33,428 bases of DNA from Mucilaginibacter sp. Lineage in GTDB: Bacteria > Bacteroidota > Bacteroidia > Sphingobacteriales > Sphingobacteriaceae. Made by a program: the position numbers and the translations under genes. The DNA lies in the NCBI RefSeq assembly GCF_028288185.1, contig NZ_JAQBOF010000033.1, positions 1-33,428 on the forward strand, given 5' to 3'. The notes beneath the pieces were generated by a model, which worked only from the letters and a program-made list of their open reading frames with translations, was not told where the DNA came from and made no database searches. Shown here one piece after another: positions 25,262 to 33,373 of the stretch (position 1 is the first letter of the stretch; each line of letters opens with the position of its first letter).

Positions 25262-28200
25262 TTATTTGCTGATAGTTTGATATTCTAATCTCTCAATTAC
25301 TTTTTTGTATTCTTTAGGATAAACCTTTACAAAATCTGTAGAGGCTTTGTTCCAGTTTTTGATGATGCTTTGCGCTAGTTTACTACCGGTTAAGCTAACA
25401 TGTTTACGTAACAAGGTCAGTATCTGCTCTTCATCTTTAACAGATAACGGATCCAGGTCAACCATTTCCATATTACAGTTTTCAGCAAAGCTACTATCAG
25501 GATTATAAACCCATGCAATACCACCGCTCATACCTGCAGCAAAATTGCGGCCCGTTTTACCTAATATTAAAGCATACCCACCGGTCATATACTCGCAACC
25601 ATGGTCGCCAATACCTTCGACAACTGTAGTAGCGCCCGAGTTACGTACGGCAAAACGTTCGCCGGCCATACCGCCTATAAAGGCCTCGCCGGCAGTAGCG
25701 CCATATAAAGCAACGTTACCGATGATGATATTATCCTGGGCCGAATAAGTTGCATCAGGCGATGAATAAACCGCCAATTGTGCGCCCGATAAACCTTTAC
25801 CTACATAATCATTAGCTTCGCCTTCTAACTCAAAAGATACACCTTTGGTTGCAAACGCGCCGAAGCTTTGCCCGGCAGAACCTTTAAATTTATAGTTGAT
25901 GGTATTATCAGGTAATCCGGCAGAGCCGTATAATTTTGATATTTCGTTTGATAGTAAAGCACCTATGGTACGGTCTGTATTTTTAACATCATACGTACCA
26001 AAAACTGGAGTTTTATCAGCCAATGCAGGTTTGGCATCTTCCCATAATTTCCAGTCGATGATATCGGCCATACCGTGATCTTGCGATTCACTATTATAAA
26101 GCGTAACATCTTTTGGATTATTTACCGGATGCAATATGCTTGAAAGGTCAACTTTCTTAGCTTTCCAATTTTTAAGTCCGTCTTTAACTTTCAGGAACTG
26201 AACGCGGCCAACCATTTCGTTAATAGTACGGAAACCTAGTTCGGCCATGATCTCGCGCAACTCCTCGGTCATAAACTTGAATAAGTTTACAACATGCTCC
26301 GGCTTACCCGAGAATAGTTTTCTCAATTCAGGATCTTGTGTAGCAACACCAACCGGGCAGGTATTTAGATGACACTTGCGCATCATGATACAGCCACCGG
26401 CAACTAATGCCGCGGTTGCAACACCCCACTCCTCTGCACCCATTAAGGCTGCAATAGCTAAATCGCGGCCTGTTTTTAACTGGCCATCGGTTTGTAATAC
26501 CACACGGCTGCGCAGTTTGTTGCGCACCAGGGTTTGATGTGCTTCGGCTAAACCTAGTTCCCATGGTAAGCCCGCGTGTTTTACCGAGCTTATTGGCGAT
26601 GCGCCTGTACCACCGTCATACCCGGCTATAAGGATAACATCCGCATGCGCTTTGGCAACACCTGCTGCAATAGTACCTACACCCGCTTTTGATACCAGCT
26701 TAACGTTGATACGCGCGGCACGGTTAGCATTTTTAAGGTCGAATATTAATTGAGCCAAATCCTCAATAGAATAAATATCATGGTGCGGCGGCGGCGATAT
26801 TAAACCAACGCCCGGAGTTGAGTGACGGGTTTTTGCAATCCAGTCGTCAACCTTGTGGCCCGGTAGTTGTCCACCTTCGCCGGGTTTTGCCCCTTGCGCC
26901 ATTTTTATTTGTAACTCATCGGCATTGGTCAAATAGTTTGAAGTAACCCCAAACCTGCCCGATGCTACTTGTTTAATTGCTGAACGCATCGAATCGCCGT
27001 TAGGCAATAGTTCATAACGCATTTCGTCCTCGCCGCCTTCGCCGGTATTGCTTTTGCCGCCTATGCGGTTCATGGCAATAGCCATGGTACTATGCGCCTC
27101 GTGCGATATAGAACCGAATGACATGGCACCGGTAGCAAAACGCTTCATAATGTTTTCAGCAGGTTCAACCTCATCAATAGAGATCGCTTCGCGGTGATGT
27201 GCGAAATCAAGCAAGCCACGTATGGTATAGTGTTTCTCGCTTTGCTCATTAATAGCCTTAGCGTAGTTTTTATAAACCTCGTAATTATTACTGCGGGTAG
27301 CGTGTTGTAATAAGTGTACAGTAGTTGGGTTAAATAAGTGTTCTTCGCCACGGCGTTTCCATTGGTAAATACCGCCTTCGGGCAATAAACGGCTCTCGTT
27401 TTTAGCACCAAAGCCTATACGGTGTTTGCAAAGTGACTCGCGAGCGATCTCATCCAAACCTAAACCGCCGATACGTGTAACCGCGCCGCAAAAATATTTG
27501 TTAACTACGTCTTTGTTTAAGCCTAATATCTCGAATACCTGCGAGCCATGATATGATTGCAGGGTAGATATTCCCATTTTCGAGAATATCTTCATCAAGC
27601 CATCATTGATGGATTTCACATAGTTCTTTAATAGATATTTTACATCAAGGCTAGTATCTAAAGCATCACTTTCTTTTAAGTTTTCGATAGTGGCTTGTGC
27701 CAGGTATGGGTTAATAGCAGTTGCACCAAATGCTAATAAACAAGCAAAATGGTGTACTTCCCAAACATCGCCAGTTTCCACTACGATACCTACAGCACCG
27801 CGTAATCCTTTTTTGATCAGGTGGTGATGCACGGCTGATACCGCCAATAATGATGGTATAGGTGCATGCTCAGAGTCGACCGCGCGATCTGATAGTATCA
27901 ATACTTCAAATCCGTCAGCAACTGCATCCTCCGCGTAGCGGCAAACCCTTTCAATACCTTTTTGTAATGAACCCGGTAGGCCATCAGCATTAAAATAGGT
28001 TTGTAACGTTTTAGCGTGAAACATGCCGGTATCAATACTGCGCAGTTTCTCTAACTGGTGATTTTTTAATATCGGGTGTTTAAGCGTTACGCAATGGCAA
28101 TGCATTTTATCCTCGTCCAGTAAATTACCATTATTACCTATAAAGGTAGCCAGGCTCATTACCAAACGCTCGCGTATCGGGTCGATAGGCGGGTTAGTTA

Positions 28201-29785
28201 CCTGCGCAAAAAACTGCTTAAAGTAACTTGATAAATGCTGCGGTTTGTCAGATAAAATAGCCAAAGGCACATCAGTACCCATTGAGCCGATAGGCTCTTT
28301 ACCATCAAGCGCCATTGGCTTAATAATGGTATCAATATCCTCGCGGCTATAACCAAATACCTGTTGATAACGGAAAACAGAATCGGCACTTAGGTTAGCA
28401 AAAGCTAAACGCGGCTCGCTCAGGTCTTCCAGTTTTATTTTATAATTTTCTAACCAACGGCCATAAGGCTGGCGAGAGGCAATTTGTTGTTTAATTTCTT
28501 CATCGGTAATGATAACACCTTGCTCGGTATCTATCAAAAACATCTTACCGGGTTGTAAACGGCCTTTGCGTAAAACAGTTTTTTCGTCAATTTTTAGTAC
28601 GCCGGTTTCAGACGCGGCAATAACACGGCCATCGTTAGTAATGGTATAGCGTAATGGGCGCAGTCCGTTACGGTCAAGCACCGCTCCTACCAGTTTACCA
28701 TCGGTAAAGCTAATAGCTGCGGGTCCATCCCAAGGCTCCATTAAAGTAGCATGGAACTCGTAGAACGCTTTTTTAATTGGGTCCATCTGCTCGTTACCGT
28801 CCCATGCTTCAGGTATCAGCATCATCATTACATGTGGTAATGAGCGGCCGGTATGTTGCAGTATCTCTATAATATTATCTAAGCAAGCAGAGTCCGATTG
28901 GTTATTATCAACCACCGGTAATAACATCTCCATCTCCTCATTAGTAAAATAAGATGACGCGTATGATTTTAAGCCCGAATAGAACCAGTTTAAGTTACCG
29001 GTTAAAGTATTGATCTCGCCATTATGCGCGATCATACGAAACGGCTGAGCCAGTTTCCATGACGGGAACGTATTGGTTGAGAAACGAGAGTGAATAACCG
29101 CCAAACCTGATGCCATACGCGGATCGGTTAGATCTGCATAATATTGGCGCAATTGGTAAGTGGTTAATTGCCCTTTATAAATAATGGTACGACATGATAA
29201 AGACGGGAAATAAAAATCGCCCCTTGCACCCGGAATGGTTTCGGTAACGGTTTTATTAATATATCTTCTTAATACATATAGTTTACGCTCAAAATCTTCA
29301 TCAGTAGTAATATGGTGTGGCCTTGAGATAAATAATTGCTCAATATCCGGCTCGGCACTGCGCGCGGTTTCGCCAATTACAGATGAGTTAACAGTTAATT
29401 TACGATAACCTAGTTTATGCAAGCCTAATTTCTCAATGGCATTATCAATTACCATACGGCAGGCTTTTTTAAGCGGAGAATCTTTTGGGAAAAAGATCAT
29501 GCCCACACCATATTCGCCAGGTTCAGGCAGGCTGATCTCCAGGTATGAGCATTCTTCCATAAAAAATTCATGGGGTAGCTGTATCAATATACCCGCGCCA
29601 TCACCAGAATCGGGATCGCATCCGCAAGCTCCGCGGTGTTCCATATTCTCTAACATGGTAAGCGCGTCATCAATTATCTGGTTAGATTTATGACCATTAA
29701 TATTGGTTATAAATCCTGTTCCGCAAGAGTCGTGTTCAAATTCCGGCCTGTAAAGACCCTGTTCTATGCTGTCGTTCTGATCCAT
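25262..29785 (-). CDS. gltB: Glutamate synthase large subunit
   Basis: 1507 residues from the ATG at 29785; a GTG at 29821 would add 12 residues. The ATG puts the catalytic Cys at residue 21 (EFEHDSCGTGF), with a short propeptide that is cut off to expose it. Domains in order: class II glutamine amidotransferase, central domain, FMN-binding synthase barrel (SFGSISHEAHST, GGKSNTGEGGED, then PGEGGQLPGHKV and SPPPHHDIYSIEDL), the 3Fe-4S Cys motif (GCIMMRKCHLNTCPVG), and the C-terminal beta-helix (GGMAGERFAVRNSGA). It makes two glutamates from glutamine and 2-oxoglutarate. First gene of gltBD. Confidence 0.97.
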   Translation of the reverse strand: MDQNDSIEQGLYRPEFEHDSCGTGFITNINGHKSNQIIDDALTMLENMEHRGACGCDPDSGDGAGILIQLPHEFFMEECSYLEISLPEPGEYGVGMIFFPKDSPLKKACRMVIDNAIEKLGLHKLGYRKLTVNSSVIGETARSAEPDIEQLFISRPHHITTDEDFERKLYVLRRYINKTVTETIPGARGDFYFPSLSCRTIIYKGQLTTYQLRQYYADLTDPRMASGLAVIHSRFSTNTFPSWKLAQPFRMIAHNGEINTLTGNLNWFYSGLKSYASSYFTNEEMEMLLPVVDNNQSDSACLDNIIEILQHTGRSLPHVMMMLIPEAWDGNEQMDPIKKAFYEFHATLMEPWDGPAAISFTDGKLVGAVLDRNGLRPLRYTITNDGRVIAASETGVLKIDEKTVLRKGRLQPGKMFLIDTEQGVIITDEEIKQQIASRQPYGRWLENYKIKLEDLSEPRLAFANLSADSVFRYQQVFGYSREDIDTIIKPMALDGKEPIGSMGTDVPLAILSDKPQHLSSYFKQFFAQVTNPPIDPIRERLVMSLATFIGNNGNLLDEDKMHCHCVTLKHPILKNHQLEKLRSIDTGMFHAKTLQTYFNADGLPGSLQKGIERVCRYAEDAVADGFEVLILSDRAVDSEHAPIPSLLAVSAVHHHLIKKGLRGAVGIVVETGDVWEVHHFACLLAFGATAINPYLAQATIENLKESDALDTSLDVKYLLKNYVKSINDGLMKIFSKMGISTLQSYHGSQVFEILGLNKDVVNKYFCGAVTRIGGLGLDEIARESLCKHRIGFGAKNESRLLPEGGIYQWKRRGEEHLFNPTTVHLLQHATRSNNYEVYKNYAKAINEQSEKHYTIRGLLDFAHHREAISIDEVEPAENIMKRFATGAMSFGSISHEAHSTMAIAMNRIGGKSNTGEGGEDEMRYELLPNGDSMRSAIKQVASGRFGVTSNYLTNADELQIKMAQGAKPGEGGQLPGHKVDDWIAKTRHSTPGVGLISPPPHHDIYSIEDLAQLIFDLKNANRAARINVKLVSKAGVGTIAAGVAKAHADVILIAGYDGGTGASPISSVKHAGLPWELGLAEAHQTLVRNKLRSRVVLQTDGQLKTGRDLAIAALMGAEEWGVATAALVAGGCIMMRKCHLNTCPVGVATQDPELRKLFSGKPEHVVNLFKFMTEELREIMAELGFRTINEMVGRVQFLKVKDGLKNWKAKKVDLSSILHPVNNPKDVTLYNSESQDHGMADIIDWKLWEDAKPALADKTPVFGTYDVKNTDRTIGALLSNEISKLYGSAGLPDNTINYKFKGSAGQSFGAFATKGVSFELEGEANDYVGKGLSGAQLAVYSSPDATYSAQDNIIIGNVALYGATAGEAFIGGMAGERFAVRNSGATTVVEGIGDHGCEYMTGGYALILGKTGRNFAAGMSGGIAWVYNPDSSFAENCNMEMVDLDPLSVKDEEQILTLLRKHVSLTGSKLAQSIIKNWNKASTDFVKVYPKEYKKVIERLEYQTISK

Positions 29786-30223
29786 CACTGTGCAAACGGG
29801 TTTATAAGTGTTCGTAACCACGAAAATACAGAAATCAAAACATTTTTGCGATATAAATATTAATTTTTGGAATTATATTAAAAAGTTACATAAAATATGT
29901 ATATTAATTTCGAGTTTAATAAAATTCATGCAATTTTGATTAAATTATAATAAATAATATGATCTGCATTATACGCAACCACAGTAAATATGTTTATTAG
30001 TTTAGCACACAAAATTGCGTTTTATTTATAATTTATTGGCGAAATGTAATTAGGTTTTGGGTAAATTTTACCTTATTTAATTTTTAGCCTCATCGAAGTT
30101 CTCTCCAAGGGAGAGGACTTCGATGCAAAGCGTTTAATTTATTTTATTAAAACCTCCTCTTCCTTGGAGAGGGGGTTGGGGTGAGGCTAAAGATTTACTA
30201 ATTTAGCCGAAATTTTATAATTA
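29786..30223. other. 438-base divergent gap, gltB / gmhB
   Basis: The part next to gltB (to about 30080) is very AT-rich and should hold the gltB promoter, but I see no full TAnnTTTG box at a good distance and no riboswitch-like structure. The gmhB side is a 109-base inverted-repeat element (30083-30191), annotated separately. No reading frame here looks coding. Confidence 0.5.
30083..30191. mobile_element. MITE-like inverted-repeat element
   Basis: The ends TTTAGCCTCA (30083-30092) and TGAGGCTAAA (30182-30191) are a perfect 10-base inverted repeat. Inside, 30091-30125 forms a strong hairpin (CATCGAAGT and CTCTCC against GGAGAG and ACTTCGATG), and the right part carries the words CCTTGGAGAGG and GGTTGGGGTGAGG. 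Elements with CTCTCC-AAGG-GAGAGG words and a GGGGTGAGG end are seen in many Bacteroidota intergenic regions. No target-site duplication is clear. Confidence 0.6.
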
Positions 30224-30715
30224 ATGTCTGCAAAAAATAAAGCTGTTTTTTTAGATCGCGATGGCGTTTTGAACCGTGAAATGGGCGATTATGTACGTCG
30301 GGTAGAAGATTTTCATATCCTTGATAACTTTGATGCCTTAAAAACCTTACAAGATAAAGGTTACTTACTTTTAGTTGCTACCAACCAGGGCGGGTTAGCC
30401 AAAGGCTGGTATACCGAAGAAGAGTTGGCCAAAATGCATAAAAAGTTAAAAGAAACTTACCATGAACACGGCGTTGAGCTAACCGACTTCTTTTATTGCC
30501 CACACCACCCCGATTATACCGGCGATTGCGATTGCCGCAAACCCAAACCAGGGCTGCTGATACAAGGTATACAGAAATATAACCTCGACCCATCCAAATC
30601 CTATTTTATTGGAGACAGGGCACGCGATGTAGAAGCAGGTACCGCTGCTGGTGTAAAAGGTATATTAATTGATAGTGACCAGCCTATTAGTACGGTGTTG
30701 GATTTGATAGATTAA
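30224..30715 (+). CDS. gmhB: D-glycero-manno-heptose 1,7-bisphosphate 7-phosphatase (HAD-IIIA)
   Basis: 163 residues. HAD motif I is DRDGVLN with nucleophile Asp11 and general acid Asp13; motif II is the Thr of VATNQGG; the Lys of CRKPKPG is motif III, and FIGDRARDVEAG gives motif IV Asp residues. The zinc-binding loop has Cys92, His94, Cys102 and Cys104 (YCPHHPDYTGDCDC), the mark of GmhB and HisB-N enzymes. It removes the C7 phosphate in heptose precursor synthesis for lipopolysaccharide. Although a his operon starts 1.6 kb further on, the length, single domain and FLDRDGVLN start fit GmhB better than HisB-N. Seven bases before the membrane protein gene, so likely an operon. Confidence 0.88.
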   Translation: MSAKNKAVFLDRDGVLNREMGDYVRRVEDFHILDNFDALKTLQDKGYLLLVATNQGGLAKGWYTEEELAKMHKKLKETYHEHGVELTDFFYCPHHPDYTGDCDCRKPKPGLLIQGIQKYNLDPSKSYFIGDRARDVEAGTAAGVKGILIDSDQPISTVLDLID

Positions 30716-30722
30716 TAAAATC

Positions 30723-32231
30723 ATGCAGGCATCGCGCTACCTTAAACATATAGACACATTAATAGCAACCATCATTGGTTACTTTATTGTATATGCGTTT
30801 ACCAGTTATAGTGGTGTTGGTATCTCTCCTGATTCTATCATGTATGCCAGTACGGCTACTAATATCCAGGCGCATTTTTCGCTGATGACGTTTAATGGTA
30901 CGCCGTTGGTTTTCTTCCCGGTGTTTTACCCGTTCTTTTTGGGGGTGATACAGTTCATCACGAGGGTTGACCCAATTACAGCCGGGTCGGTTATTAATTC
31001 TTGCCTGTTTGCATCGGCAATATTCATCACCGGATGGATGATGGAAAGGTTTATTACGCACGCCAGGATTTATAAATGGTTAATCCTCATAGCTATTATA
31101 TTAAGCCCTGCCCTACTGGAGATCTACAGCTTTTTATGGTCAGAAACCTTATTTATATTGGAGGTGATGTTATTCATCATGGCTTATCACCATTACCTGC
31201 GGCTTCATTCTAATTTATCCTTATTAATTGTGGTAATAATAGCGGCCATAGCCTGTATTACCCGCTACGCCGGTATTACTTTAATTGGTACCGCCGGATT
31301 ACTGATGCTATTAGACGATCACCTTACTATCCGAAAAAAAATAACACACATTTTAATATTAAGTTTCGGTTCAGTTTCGCTGCTGGTGGGTAATCTTATC
31401 CTTAATAGCTTCAACACCGGTTTAAGTACAGGTACCCGCTTACCATCTATAACACCATTCAGCAAAAATTTATACTATGCGGGTACCGTGTTTTGCGATT
31501 GGGCCAGTTTTGACGAAAGCGCCGACAAATATGCAATGGCCGTAGCCGCAATTATATTCATCTCACTAATAGCCATTTTGGGCTGGAAAGCTTTAAAAGG
31601 TCGAATTAACAGTTACGAGAACGTGGTGATCGCGTTCGCGGTGGTGTATGGGTTGTTCATTATATTATTGGCTACATTTTCGCGGTTCGAGCGGATCAAT
31701 AGCCGGTTGTTATCGCCAATGTTTATTCCATTATTACTAGCCTGCACCAGTTGGATACCCGATGTGTTGTTAATGATAAAAAATAAATCGAAATACGTAT
31801 TAGCCGGCATTACTATAATACTGATGCTGGCGCTTGATTATGCTACCCTACAAGTAGACCTGCAGCGTTATAATGATGAAATGGACTATGGTGTACCCGG
31901 ATATTCTGACGACAGTTGGAACACATCGCCATTTGTAGCATTTTTACGCACTCATAAAAACATATTTAAACCCGGCGTACCTATTTATACAGATGCTGAT
32001 GAAGCGGTTTATTTGTTTACCGGTATGACATCCAGGATCGTACCCCACCGTTACTTTAAAAAAGATGTAGAAAAGTTTTTCGCGGTAAAGCACTACTATT
32101 ATGTATGGTTTAAAACGCTTGATAATTCAGAGCTAATTAATATCAACGACATTAAAAAGGTGCATAAACTAAATGAACTTTATGATTTAAAGGATGGGGC
32201 GATATATGAATATACAGGTGAGAATAAGTAA
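30723..32231 (+). CDS. GT-C-like polytopic membrane protein
   Basis: 502 residues with about ten to twelve hydrophobic segments. The first outer loop has GISPDSIMYASTA, with Asp37 in the position where GT-C glycosyltransferases (ArnT, PMT and relatives) carry a catalytic acidic residue. The C-terminal 120 residues are polar (PGYSDDSWNTSPFVAFLRTHKN, ADEAVYLFTGMTSRIVPHRYF) and would be on the outer face, as in that fold. A polyprenyl-phosphate sugar as donor would fit, and the link to gmhB points to envelope glycan work, but no motif proves it. Probably cotranscribed with gmhB; the his leader promoter follows its stop. Confidence 0.6.
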   Translation: MQASRYLKHIDTLIATIIGYFIVYAFTSYSGVGISPDSIMYASTATNIQAHFSLMTFNGTPLVFFPVFYPFFLGVIQFITRVDPITAGSVINSCLFASAIFITGWMMERFITHARIYKWLILIAIILSPALLEIYSFLWSETLFILEVMLFIMAYHHYLRLHSNLSLLIVVIIAAIACITRYAGITLIGTAGLLMLLDDHLTIRKKITHILILSFGSVSLLVGNLILNSFNTGLSTGTRLPSITPFSKNLYYAGTVFCDWASFDESADKYAMAVAAIIFISLIAILGWKALKGRINSYENVVIAFAVVYGLFIILLATFSRFERINSRLLSPMFIPLLLACTSWIPDVLLMIKNKSKYVLAGITIILMLALDYATLQVDLQRYNDEMDYGVPGYSDDSWNTSPFVAFLRTHKNIFKPGVPIYTDADEAVYLFTGMTSRIVPHRYFKKDVEKFFAVKHYYYVWFKTLDNSELININDIKKVHKLNELYDLKDGAIYEYTGENK

Positions 32232-32261
32232 ATAAATAGTCTACCTTTTTACTATTTATTT

Positions 32262-32289
32262 TGTTTTTAAAAACAACTGCCTATATTTG
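32262..32289 (+). promoter_or_regulatory. his operon promoter
   Basis: The -7 box TATATTTG (32282-32289) is a full TAnnTTTG match, and a TTG at about 32262-32264 sits 17 bases before it as a -33 element. Transcription from about 32296 would give a short leader before the hisL ATG at 32322. Confidence 0.6.
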
Positions 32290-32321
32290 CGGCGCTTATC
32301 TATAGTTTTACTATATAAAAA

Positions 32322-32384
32322 ATGGGACGTTTTAAACTACATCATCTGCATCTGAACCATCACCACCATGTGGTGATTAGCTAA
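32322..32384 (+). CDS. hisL: Histidine operon leader peptide
   Basis: A 20-codon frame encodes MGRFKLHHLHLNHHHHVVIS, seven His in a ten-residue span, ending in TAA 67 bases before hisG. This is the classic arrangement of an amino-acid attenuator leader: when charged tRNA-His is scarce the ribosome stalls on the His codons and the downstream RNA folds differently. The last His codons (32359-32369) form one arm of a perfect hairpin. It has its own promoter with a full TATATTTG box. The frame is too short for normal gene callers. The call rests on position and His content, and is strong. Confidence 0.92.
   Translation: MGRFKLHHLHLNHHHHVVIS
32359..32377 (+). promoter_or_regulatory. his leader hairpin
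   Basis: ATCACCAC (32359-32366) and GTGGTGAT (32370-32377) form a perfect 8-base stem with a 3-base loop. The first arm consists of the His codons of hisL, so a translating or stalled ribosome would prevent folding. No typical G+C-rich terminator with a T-run is seen between it and hisG. Confidence 0.7.
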
Positions 32385-32451
32385 TGTATGTTTCTACGCG
32401 AAATAACAACCCCCGTTTATACTTTTTATAATAGTACCTTAATTACAACCA

Positions 32452-33306
32452 GTGAAAACACTTAAAATAGCGATCCAAAAATCGGGTCGGCTCAACGAAA
32501 AATCCGTTGAATTATTAAAAAATTGCGGCTTAAATTTCGAAAATTACAAAAGCTCGCTTATCTCTCCTGTTTCTAATTTTCCGCTTGAAATTCTTTTTCT
32601 GCGCGATGACGATATCCCCGAATACGTTCAAGATGGCATTGCCGACCTGGGCATAGTTGGCGAAAACGTAATTGAAGAAACCGAAGTTTCTGTAAGTTAT
32701 TTACAACACCTGGGGTTTGGAAAATGCTCGCTTAAAATTGCGATCACCAACAACAGCGATATTGAAAATTTAAGCGACTTGGGCGGCAGATCAATAGCTA
32801 CCACCTACCCTGTTATACTGGGTAAGTTTCTTAAAAAACAAAATATACAGGCTGATATACGCACTATTTCCGGTTCGGTAGAGATCTCTCCTGGCTTGGG
32901 TTTAAGCGATGCAATTTGCGATCTGGTATCAACTGGTGGCACCTTAAAAAGCAATGGTTTAAAACCCTTTGCTGACGTAATGTCGTCAGAGGCTATACTA
33001 ATTGGCTCAAAAGGCAGCGAGAACAATGATTTGGTACAAGAGTTGATGCAACGCATACAATCAGTACTACGTGCCAAGGAAACTAAATACGTTGTATTAA
33101 ATGTACTGAAAGAAAACCTGCCGAACGTATTAGCATTATTACCGGGTGTAAAAAGCCCATCGGTATTGCCATTAGCCGAAGAAGGCTGGGTTGCAGTACA
33201 CACTGTAATACCCGAGCGCGATTTTTGGGACCGCATAAGCCAGCTAAAACAAGCCGGCGCACAAGGCATTGTGGTAATGCCTATTGAGAAGATAATATTA
33301 GAGTAG
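32452..33306 (+). CDS. hisG: ATP phosphoribosyltransferase, long form
   Basis: 284 residues, the long HisG form with a C-terminal ACT-like regulatory domain (from about residue 210: KYVVLNVLKENLPNVLALLPG, then VAVHTVIPERDFWDRI), so it needs no HisZ partner. The catalytic part has LKIAIQKSGRLNEKS, the GIADLGIVGENV segment and the PRPP loop region LSDAICDLVSTGGTL. It starts histidine synthesis by joining ATP and PRPP and is inhibited by histidine. The start is a GTG at 32452; the family begins KTLKIAIQKSGRL, which fixes it. First enzyme gene after hisL, followed by hisD. Confidence 0.97.
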   Translation: MKTLKIAIQKSGRLNEKSVELLKNCGLNFENYKSSLISPVSNFPLEILFLRDDDIPEYVQDGIADLGIVGENVIEETEVSVSYLQHLGFGKCSLKIAITNNSDIENLSDLGGRSIATTYPVILGKFLKKQNIQADIRTISGSVEISPGLGLSDAICDLVSTGGTLKSNGLKPFADVMSSEAILIGSKGSENNDLVQELMQRIQSVLRAKETKYVVLNVLKENLPNVLALLPGVKSPSVLPLAEEGWVAVHTVIPERDFWDRISQLKQAGAQGIVVMPIEKIILE

Positions 33307-33373
33307 GCAGTTTGCTGCTGGCTGTTTGCAGTAAAGCAGCTTGCCAACTGCAAACTGAAAACTGCCAACTGGA
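33307..33373. repeat. Heptamer inverted array between hisG and hisD
   Basis: Directly after the hisG TAG the sequence runs in 7-base units: left arm GCAGTTT, GCTGCTG and then GCTGTTT and GCAGTAA; a centre unit AGCAGCT; right arm two TGCCAAC with TGCAAAC and TGAAAAC between them. The arms are roughly reverse complements. The array fills the whole gap and ends just before the hisD ATG, inside an operon. Confidence 0.82.

Noticed and set aside
26328..28389. Minus-strand frames of 63-88 codons inside gltB
   Set aside because: They overlap the intact GltB frame on the same strand in other phases, with no start signals of their own.
29786..30082. Riboswitch or T-box upstream of gltB
   Set aside because: Sequence is simple AT-rich DNA without conserved stems or a terminator; nothing matches a known leader.
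30224..30715. HisB N-terminal (histidinol-phosphatase) identity for the HAD phosphatase
   Set aside because: It is close to a his operon but is upstream of its leader and promoter, and is cotranscribed with a membrane glycosyltransferase-like gene; sequence start and length fit GmhB.
32805..33368. 187-codon minus-strand frame over hisG
   Set aside because: Antisense to a well-conserved HisG, and its N-terminus is a translation of the heptamer array.
3472..33373. CRISPR interpretation of the short repeat arrays
   Set aside because: Units are 7 or 11 bases with no spacers, words differ between sites, and no cas genes are present.
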